Shown here piece after piece: positions 29,201-40,000 of a DNA stretch of 64,000 nt. The notes below the pieces were generated by a model. It did not search any database. It was not told where the DNA came from and saw only the letters and a list, made by a program, of their open reading frames with translations. The position numbers and the translations under genes were made by a program. Within the stretch, counting starts at the first letter, position 1; each line of letters starts with the position of its first letter. Source of the DNA: Apostichopus japonicus (Eukaryota > Echinodermata > Holothuroidea > Aspidochirotida > Stichopodidae); the NCBI RefSeq assembly GCF_037975245.1, contig NC_092578.1:9096359-9160358 (forward strand), read 5' to 3'.

Positions 29201-32200
29201 ATGTTTACCTTAACACTGGCTCACAGGTATGCAAAGCGAAACAAAGTCTATTAAGTTTACTTTCGGTGTCCTACATTTTTCACATGTCAGAAATGATGAA
29301 ATCACACATACTACACTGTTGGTATATAACACAGAGAATACATATGAATGCTTTCAAATGTGGACAAAGTCTATGTTTACCTTTTAAACACAATCATTGT
29401 GCATCAGGGTATTAACAACTAGTACTGTAGTTTACTTTTTGTTTCATTGATAGTGTGAATGTCATATATGCCCAGATATAACACAGGGAATGATTTCAGT
29501 TGTGGGCAGTTCCGTAAACTAGTAAACCTTTTCACCAAAACTTAAAAAACTTTGAATCATTACATGTAGGGTATCAGATGAAAGCTAAAACTCTGAAGTT
29601 TCATAATATTTAGCTAATTTTCACAGAACACATTGTTTCCAGGCAGAATAAGGTGTGTATTAGTCAACCAAAAAAATCTCAAATTTGCTTCATAAAAATC
29701 ACCCAAAAACAAAATGCCTATTTTTGCCTGTGTATCTTCAGTAGAATAAATATTCTTAGATTTGCTGAAGTGATATAATATATAGATTCAGTTGACAAAC
29801 AGATAAAGTTACAGGGATTTCAGTTTTCTGAGAATAACTTTTTAAAAAAATGTAAATTGTCATGTGTACGTCCGTCACAGAAAAATCACATTTTTTTAAG
29901 TTTCATACAGAAGGAAGTACCCAGATTTCAAGACATCTACAATTCAATGCACATTTTGAACACTCAATAACTACATAATGTGCCTTTAATCCCTAGGATT
30001 TTATTTTTTCAGAAAATGCTGTGACAGACGTACGTATTTTCGTACGTCCGTCACGTACGTCCATCACGCGTACGTCCGTCACATTATTTTTGTTTAGATA
30101 AACAATGTATTTTAACATGTTTATCACTACATTACCTCTGAATTTAATAATCAAACCCATTAAGTCATTAACACAGATATTAGGTAGTTTTGTGGTTGCT
30201 TCATTAGCATAAATGTAGTGGTATGCAAACATTGCATACTTCAGTGTCAACTAGCATATATATTTGTGTTATTGGTTAGCACTTGGCAAGATATCAAAGA
30301 AATGGCATGGTATTGAACCACATGTTCAGTATGCTTATTGTCTACATTGATATTTAAAATTTCATCTAAAAGCCTTGTTCACATTAGAAAACACACAGAG
30401 GGGATCCGATCGAATCATATCCCTTGGTCGAGATCAACATCCTAGTGTAAATACTATCCTTCTCAGGGTCAGACCGTGACATGTTGGTCCCCTGTTCTGG
30501 GGGATATCAGTTCCAGAGTGTGAACACTCGGGGACCAAGGTGACCGAAGATCAAGGCAAACAAACTACATAACACCATGCCTGTTCCACTCACTATTAGG
30601 CAAACTAACCATGGACATATATGGAACTATTAGCTACAAACTATTTGTTTGTGTACAACATTGTTTCTTGTAGTTCTGCCATTTATCCTTCCCTCTGACC
30701 ATGAGGTTTCCTTTCGATATCCAACATACTGTATATATTACACTGTGTTCAACTAGTTTTTAGTAAATACTCATCAAGAACTGTTATTGCAATTGTTAGT
30801 ATTTTGTTACTGCTGTAGTATGCATGTTATTGTTTTGATGTAATTTGTTCTACATTTGCTTTAGGTTCATTACCGTTTGTGTTGGGTTTCAGGTATCATT
30901 ATGTGGAAGAAAAGTTAATTTTGAACCACATTTGCTCATAGTTTTATGTTGGTGGACAGAGTTACCAGATGGTTCTTCCTTAACTTCACAGTGTTTGTGT
31001 GTATTACCTTTATAAATGTTTCATAGTTGCTATACTAACCAAGGGTGTGCCGCTGTATCTCTGTATGTTGACATGAGATATTTAAGAACTATTGCCAGTA
31101 AATGCTCTCATAGCTATTCAGCAATACTGCTGAATAGCTATTTGTAGTATGCACACCCTGGTTATAACACTGACTTCACTTGTTATAACAGTGTTATAAC
31201 ACTGACTTCTTTCTCCCACTTTCACCTCAATCTTGAATCAATATACATTGCATGCAGAAGTTAGTGACACTCATCTTTATTAGAAATTTGCCATACACTT
31301 TGTGCATTTGCACTTTTGTGAGAGTCACCATACAAATATTGTAACTTCCTCTTCATTGACTCAGAGTGGGAAATCAGAGCTGGAGCATGAGTTCAAGTGT
31401 GAACACTATAGGAGATTTTGGAAACATATTTGCGGTTAAATTGTCAACACAGGACTAAGAACAGGGGATCCAATGTGAACACAGCCTAAGAGCTCCTGAA
31501 GCAATACAACACAATGTATCACACATCTGAAGTTGTGAATTTCTTGTTTGCTGAAATGTGCTGTTACAGTATATCATCCATACAGAAGCTTGCAGTACAT
31601 GTATTTTAATAAAAAAAAATTGTCAAGTAAATAAACAGGGTGTGAAGAAAAGTGAAAGAAAAATGGTTTGGTGCTCATACCATCTTAATGTTAATAGAGA
31701 CCCATCATTCTGACCCACTAGAGAACTTCAACTCCCTAGGGGTCTAACATCTTGTTTGAAATGATGCACACAAAATTTTAAATGAGCTTACCATTGATGA
31801 TTTGCATAAAATTTAAAGTGAAATATAGATTTCCAATAGAATAGAAATTTTGTGAGAGGGTAAACCTTCTTTTCACTATAACTTTTATCTAAGTTGTTCC
31901 ATTAGCCACAAGTAAATGAGCTGCATTATTGTGTACATCTGTCAACAATGGAAACTCTGGGTGAAGCTCTGTCACAAATTAAAATTTTAGGGATACCAAG
32001 TAGCACTTTTGTTTGTGACGGACGTACATTTACTATATAATTTCACACGTGTACGTCCGTCACAAAAATTTGTACGTCCGTCACAGATGAATTTTTGAAT
32101 ATATTGCAGGGAAGTGATAAAGGTTTCAACTGCTTGTTTACTGATATGTGTAGTTAAGAGTCTTCTTCATAACATGTATAGTAGTTTTAAATTGCATCCC

Positions 32201-35200
32201 ATCCCAATTCACAGAAATTTTCAAAAGAAAATTACGATCTGAAAAAGTCACTTTCTCTGGGTACGTTCGTCACAGGGAGGTTTTTTGAGTATTTTTGTAG
32301 TTTATTTAGATGGACAAGGAATGAAACTCCATACAAGAATAGTACAAGGTAGATGTTCCATAAAACCCAAATGAAAAGTTATCTCCTATATATGGCCATT
32401 GAGATATGGATCAACAAACTGTCCGAAATGTACGTCCGACTTTACGGAATTGCCCTTGTAAGCTTTGCTTGAGAATAGAAAATATAGGGCAGTGTTTCAC
32501 TGTAGGAGAATGTTCATTGCAAATGGAAGATTGACCATGCATGCAACATCAGTGTGTGCAATTCATTAACAAGAAGCACAGTCACCATTACACCTGTCCT
32601 TTAATATACTTTTATAAAGTCATGCAACCTGTTTTATAGTTATACTATATACGTACACTTGGCCCTCTCAGTCTACTGTACCTCTGAGATGCCTCTAATT
32701 CACTTGGTTCTTGATCGTTGGAATTAGTCCTAATTAATTAGCAAGTCATCGAAAGGCTAGCCAAGAGGAAGTATGGTGGTATGTAAAAGAGGAATCAAAA
32801 CTAGTGTCATGGAGAGAGTCCTGCATGCAGTTATGTTGAGTGCGAAGTACACACAGAACAATACACAATTGAACATTGGAATGGCTTCTAGCCATTACCA
32901 TTACACAAATTGTGATGTTTTGTGATGTCAATGTGTCAAAGAAGATGCTGTAACTGTTGTTGTGTGGGAAAGATTCAACAATGTTTACGAACTTGTTACA
33001 GACTTTTTCAAAATGTTATTCCCTATCAAATTCTCAAGGACCAAAATCCCAACAGCTGGCTCCTATATACTTTCAACAAAAAAAAATGTTTAAAGCACTG
33101 GTATTAATAATTCACATTTTAAAATGTCTGCAGCTTGCCATCTCTGTGGTTAATGTTGATGGTCTGGTCTAACACCAGCACCCCTTATGGAGGCAGCACC
33201 CCTTATGGAGGGATGCCTTTCAATAGAAACTAAGTTATAAAGTCAGACAGATAGTCATAACATTCCAAGGTATAGATACCACACCAGATTTATAGCCTCT
33301 TCCTGTATTCAAAAGAATTCCCAAAGTGTTAAACTGAGATTTTGAAAGATAATGGTTTGTTGGTTTTTGTTGTGGTTGAGAAAATACTGGCTCTGCTGTA
33401 CACAGCAGACTATTGAAATCTTCCCTGTAGATACCAAGTAGACTCGAAGCTGATTTTAATAGTTTTGTATCGTAAACTTGTCCCACAATTAGTAAAATAC
33501 TGCAAATAAAATAAATACAGTACGTAGACTTTTGGAACGCAAATATTAAAAGGGGATACTACCTGCCCCCAAATATTGTTGAAGACATGATGGCCTAATA
33601 CAGCTACCTCTAATTAAAAAGTTTCAATTATTATTGAAGTTTCTGTTTCCCACTGTTTTCCTGTTGTTTTTGCTCTTTTGACCAAGCCCATTGTTTTCTA
33701 AATACAGTTTCATGGAATACTCCATCAATTTATTTCAAATTTCCTTTTACCATTTTTTCACAAGGCTATAGATTATCTTTTGTTGTTTTTCCCTTCTTTT
33801 TTTGGGGGGGTGGGGGGTCGTTGGGGGGCTGGGTAAACTGTGACTATTCCATTAACTTTGTAAGGCTATACTAGTGTATATTGTAATTGCTGTGGGGTTT
33901 GAGTTACTCAAAATCCAAATGATATGTAAAATAATTGTTTATCCTTTCTTCTTTTTTTGTTCAGGACGAACCATTGAAACTGGCACAGGAAATCCAGGGT
34001 TCGAAGGCTTTTAGAGCCCGATTTGGTTCCAGCATCAATTACTGCGGAGATTTAAACAAGGATAAATTCAATGGTGAGCATGTAGTCTTAATACACAGCA
34101 GTTTTAAAGAGCTAATTCTTTAAAAATAAACAGTAGCCACCCTTTAAGGCACTGTGTCAAAAGTAGAAGTCTGAGGGGGCTGCAGCATTCAACAGCCAGG
34201 CTGCATAGAATGGAGTCTTAATTGTGTTGCACAGTTTCACACAATAGTCACTGCTGCTCTGCAGAGATAATCTCTATTGTTTGCTATGTATATAAACATG
34301 TATGTATGTATTTTAGATCCTCTTGCAAGCAGGAACTTGGGAAGAAGCCTCATTGGGCTAATTATCAAAGCCGCAAGCTGACCAAAATCAGTCTCTTAGA
34401 TAAATATTTAACGTCCATGATTATGAATTGTCAATTGTCAACAACTCTTTAACTGGACGACTTACATTAATCTTGGAGTGACTGGAACCGGGGACCTTAT
34501 GATCGGAAGGCACCAGCGTTAACCACTGAGCTAACACTCCTTGACTCAGCCTTGTTGAGTGTTGACCCAGCCTTGCTGCAGGGGATCTTGCAGCTGCTGC
34601 AGCTCGTCATTTTACAGCCACGCCTAACTAAGAAAACTGCTTGTGATCGTCATGAATATCACAATAAGAAGCAGTGATAGATTTGAGGATTTTATTTCCA
34701 CAGATGTGATAATTGGTGCTCCTTATGAGGATGATGGTGCTGGTGCTATCTACATCTATCTCGGTGCAGCGGATGGTGTAGACACAACCTACTCACAGGT
34801 AGGTACAGTAGCCATTAAAGTTATCATTGGAATAAAAAAAATATCGTTATCACGTTTCGATCAAAATCAATCAATTTCCCATCAATCAACTATAGATCAT
34901 CACTTTAAAAACAGTATTTTAGGGTAACCCCTTTAGGAATGGTATTTAGTAAATCACTTTAGGAACAGTGTTTAAGGTATTCCCTTCAGCATCAGTATTT
35001 AGGTAAATCCTGCATGAACAGTATTTAAGGTAATCCCTTCAGGAAACAGTATTTGAGGTAATCCCTTCAGCATCAGTATTTAGTAAATCCTTCAGGAACA
35101 GCATTTAAGGTAATCCCTTCAGCATCAGTATTTAGGTAAATCCTTCAGGAACAGTATTAAAGGTAATCCCTTCAGGAACAGGATTGAGGTAATCCGTCCT

Positions 35201-37054
35201 GAAACAGTGTTTAATATGATCTCTTAATATTTTAAGTAATATGTTCAGAAACTAGAAATTGAGGTAACCCTTTCTATATTTAAGGAAATTTTTAGGGGCA
35301 GTAGTTTGGAGTGAACACGTCAGCTACAGTATTAGAGGTAATTCCTTCAGGAACAATAGTAAGGTAATTCATTCAGAGAATGATGTTTAAGGTAGTACCT
35401 TCTAGAAGAATATATTAAGTAGACCCTTCAGAATAAATAAAGTAAGGTGTAAACCTTTCTGTGATCACTTCATCTGCAATATTGAGGTAATTCCTTCAGG
35501 AACAATATTAAAGATCATTGCTCCAGAGAAACTACTTGAAGGTAATCCATTCATGAACAAATTCTACCCTTCACTTTCAGAAAGAATATATATATTAAAT
35601 TAATCTTTCCAGCATCAGTATCTAAGTTATCCATTCAGGAACAAAATTTAAGGTAATACCTTCTGACACCATTCTTTTTAAGGTATTTCCTTCAGGAAAA
35701 TATGTTAAGTTAATTTTCTTTAAGGAACTTTATTAGGGTAATGGCTCCAGACACCAAGTTAAAGTAAAGCTTCAATGGCAATGTTTAAGGTTAGAATGTC
35801 CCTTCAGGAACAATGTTAAAAGAAATGAATTCTTCTAGTTTTCATATTAAAAGGGATCCTTTGTAATTGGATTAATATTTAGGAAATCCATTCTGGAACT
35901 GCTCTTGTTCCATTTCAACACACATGTTTATTTTGATACTTCGAACAGTAAATGTTGCTATTATGTGCTTTCTTTCTGGATACGATATTTCCTCAAAGAT
36001 TATTATTTTTTTTTAATTTACCAAAAGGTCTGGTGGTACCCAACTCTACCATTAAATGACAGTTAAGGTACCCAGAAGATGACTTAAGTCACAACAACAA
36101 AAAACACGAGAAATTTGAATGAAAGTAGGCATAAAAAACCTGAAAAGGTTTGCACATTAGAAGAAGAAATCATTTACATTACATGAATTTGTAAACAACA
36201 CAATATTCTGTATAGATTGCAACGCATAAGTCGTTTGATGAGAGCACCCTCGTAGCCATTACCCCAAGGAACTCTGAATTTAGATTAACAGGTTACGCAA
36301 GTAGGCATGTATGGATGAATTGATTGCCTGACTTGGTGGAAGTTACTTAGTAACAAACAAATATAAATCGCATTCATGAAAGTGTTGTTATTCAATCATT
36401 GAAATAAATTTGCTAAAAAAAAAAGTGACTGTTAGAAATTAAGGTTAAGTAGTCTTTCCTAATTTCTTTTCTCAGCGTATATCTGGGGCATCGCTTGACC
36501 CTCCAGTCAAGACGTTTGGCATCTCTGTACACGGTGGTAAAGATATGGATTTAAACCTCTACCCAGATATAGTCGTTGGAGCCTACGAAAGTGACACTGC
36601 CTTCCTTTTCAAGTTAGTATTTCTTGGTCTTATTCCATTTTGATGAACTTCTCTCATCACAAAATAAAGGCTACTCTGAATAAAAACCCAGGTGAGAAAA
36701 AAAGAGAAAAATAAGGTGGAGGGGAGGGGGGGAGGAAGGTGAGGTTGGTGGAGGATGTGGAAGAGAGCAAACAGAAAACGAAAATGAAGAGCAAAATTTT
36801 GTATTAAAGTAAAGAAAAATGAAAGTTTGAAAATTCAAATCAGGTGTTGGTGGTGTTAAGTGGAAGCAAGTAGTTAACCACAAGGGTCTTCAAACTTGTG
36901 GCTTATGTATGCTAGGAATTGTTAAGGAAACAGAAAAGCAGCACATTCAATTGGAAGTATAGACTCTCTATTTAGCTTTAAGTTTTTGGTTCCTTGCTGA
37001 AAGCAAAGGAACCTATGTATTCAGGTTGGCGTGTGTGTGTGTGTGTGTGTGTGT

Positions 37055-37085
<31 letters not shown>

Positions 37086-40000
37086 ACGCTTAAGCTTGTA
37101 TGCACGATAACTCAACAAGGGATTGACTGATCATGATCAAACTTGGTGGGTGGGTGGCCCATAGTGAGTAGATGAACCCTATTGTTTTTGGTGCCCACAA
37201 AGGTCAGCAAAGGTTAGTTATGGTCCAAAAACCCAAAATACTAAAACTGCAATAACTCCCAGTGCCAATGTGTGACAAGGTTGATATTTTGGGACAAGTT
37301 GTGAACTGGTTAGGGCAATATTTTAAAACTTAACGGTCATGTGATCTGAGGTCACCAAAGGTCAATTAATGTTAAAAAACTAGTATTTTTGCGATAACTT
37401 GAGAACGAATTGTCCGTTAGGGTTGGGAGTTGCTTCAGTGTAATCCAATTGTCGACCCACATCTGGGTGACCCTTGACCTCAATTTGACCTTTGGTGACC
37501 TTTTCATGTTTTGGGGATTTTTACAGTTTCGATGCTATTTTCAGATGTCAAAGGTGCCTTCCGATCATAAATATGGATAGGTTGACCCCCGTGTGACCTT
37601 TGTGTGCGAACTTATATGGGGTCAAAGTTTTCGGTCAGAGTTAGGATGGCTGTACAGACTTATCGTGTTGATTTTTGGAATCAGCAGATCAAACTACATT
37701 TGAAACCAAGGTCAAAAGGTCAAAGGTCACATTAGAAAAAATGTGCTTAGTTTGGGAGAAAACGGGCGAAAAAGAAAATGTTTGGTTTTGATGCTAGATT
37801 TGGATATCAAAGGTACCTTCCGATCAAAAATGTCAATGGGTTGACACCCGGGTGACCTTTGTGTGTAAAGTTATACAAGGTCAAAGTTAATTTTCAGACA
37901 TTTAATGCAATAACTCCCAGGGCCAAGGTGTAACAAGGTTGATATTTAGGGACAAGTTGCAAATGGTATAGAGGAATATTTTCAAACTTAACGGTCATGT
38001 GATCCGAGGTCATCAAAGGTCAATTAATGTTAAAAAACTAGTATTTTCGGTGAGAAAATGGGCAAAGAAAAAAATGTTTGAATTCTTACAGTTTTGATGC
38101 TATATTCACGTCTCACCAATCAAAAATGTCAATAGGTTTACCCCAGGTAACCTTTGTGTGTGAAGTTTTATGAGGTCAAAGTAAATTTTCAGACATTTAG
38201 TGCAATAATTCCCAGTTCCAAGGTGTGACACGGTTGATATTTTGGGACAAGTTGCAAATGGTATAGGGGAATATTTTCAAACTTAACGGTCATGTGATCC
38301 GAGGTCACCAAAGGTCAATTAATGATAAAAAACTAGTATTTTTGCGATAACTTGAGAACGAATTGTCCGTTAGGGTTGGGAGTTGCTTCAATTTAATCCA
38401 ATTGTCGACCCACATCTGGGTGATCCTTGACCTCAATTTGACCTCTGGTGACCTTTTCATGTTTTGGGGATTTTTACAGTTTCGATGCTATTTTCAGATG
38501 TCAAAGGTACCTTCTGATCATAAATGTCAATGGGTTGACCCCCGTGTGACCTTTGTGTGCGGAGTTATACGAGGTCAAAGTTAATTTTCAGACATTTAAT
38601 GCAATAACTCTCAGTTCCAAGGTGTGACATGGTTGATATTTTGGGACAAGTTGCAAATGGTATAGGGGAATATTTTCAAACTTAACGGTCATGTGATCCG
38701 AGGTCACCAAAGGTCAATTAATGATAAAAAACTAGTATTTTGGCGATTACTTGAGAACGAATTGTCCGTTAGGGTTGGGAGTTGCTTCAATTTAATCCAA
38801 TTGTCAACCCACATCTGGGTGACCCTTGACCTCAATTTGACCTCTGGTGACCTTTTCATGTTTTGGGGATTTTTACAGTTTCGATGTTATTTTCAGATGT
38901 CAAAGGTACCTTCTGATCATAAATGTCAATGGGTTGACCCCCGTGTGACCTTTGTGTGCGGAGTTATACGAGGTCAAAGTTAATTTTCAGACATTGAATG
39001 CAATAACTCTCAGTTCCAAGGTGTGACATGGTTGATATTTTTGGACAAGTTGCAAATGGTATAGGGGAATATTTTCAAACTTAACGGTCATGTGATCCGA
39101 GGTCACCAAAGGTCAATTAATGATAAAAAACTAGTATTTTTGTGATAACTTGATAACAAACTGTCCGTTAAGGTTGGGAGTTGCTTCAATGTAATCCATT
39201 TGTCAACCCGCATCTGGGTGACCCTTGACCTCAATTTGACCTCTGGTGACCGTTTCATGTTTTGGGGATTTTTACAGTTTCGATGCTATTTTCAGATGTC
39301 AAAGGTGCCTTCTGATCATAAATGTCAATGGATTGACCCCAATGTGACCTTCGTGTGCAAAGTTATACGAGTTCAAAGTTAAATAATATTAATGAGGTCA
39401 CAGGTCAAACGTGAAAAACTCCCAAGTTGCAATAACTTAGCTACTATTTATTGGAATTTCGTCAAACTTGGTATGATGATATTGGTAGATAGTCTCCACA
39501 CACTAATGTGTGTTGCAATTGATATCATGCATGTTTATAAGGGGGGGGGGGGGGGCTAGCATTATTTCGTTATGAAAAGTTTGTATGCACAATAACTCAA
39601 CAAGGGAATGACCAATCATTACCATACTTGGTGAGTGGGTGGCCCATAGTAAGTAGATTATCCCTGTTGATGTTGGTGCTCATTTCATGAATATTAATGA
39701 GATCATGGGGTCAAACGTGAAATACTCCAAATTGCAATTACTTGGCTACTATTACTAGTCGGAATTTCGTCAAACTTGGTATGATGATAATGGTAGATAG
39801 TCTTCACACACTGATGTGTGTTGCAATTGATATCAGGGCTTAGCATTACTTTGGCAACAAAAGTTTGTGAGCATAAATTACTGTTGTTGTATTAGGGCTT
39901 TGTTAGAAATTTCCCTATGAATGGAACTAATGAACAGCAGCAAGGAACCATGAAATGTTTTCATTCTGGTTATCACACCCTTCTCCCCCACCCCCCCCCC

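Larger units (their letters stand above)
29504..32455. mobile_element. 3-kb fold-back DNA transposon with GTACGTCCGTCAC repeats
   Basis: Terminal inverted repeats GGGCAGTTCCGTAAA (29504-29518) and TTTACGGAATTGCCC (32441-32455) differ at one base. They are flanked by TTGT on both sides (29500-29503, 32456-32459). The 13-mer GTACGTCCGTCAC or close variants recur about nine times, for example 29866, 30042, 30055, 30070, 32051, 32072 and 32261, with opposite orientation at 30021 and 32015. No transposase frame. Superfamily not assigned. Confidence 0.72.

Noticed and set aside
29203-29415. Separate extra integrin exon after exon 7
   Set aside because: It is a copy of the exon's 3' end without an acceptor and would add a redundant or frame-broken strand.
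1-30800. TACAGTACTGTA-like words as microRNA-101 sites or a single microsatellite
   Set aside because: The words occur mostly singly in unrelated contexts and in both orientations, which fits neither a target-site model nor a tandem array.
34479-34543. Functional tRNA gene on the minus strand
   Set aside because: Box A and B are present, but acceptor and anticodon stems do not pair convincingly; SINE remnant preferred.
38363-39382. Repeated open frames with nearly identical peptides
   Set aside because: Arise from the 399-bp satellite; no start context, splice or conservation evidence.
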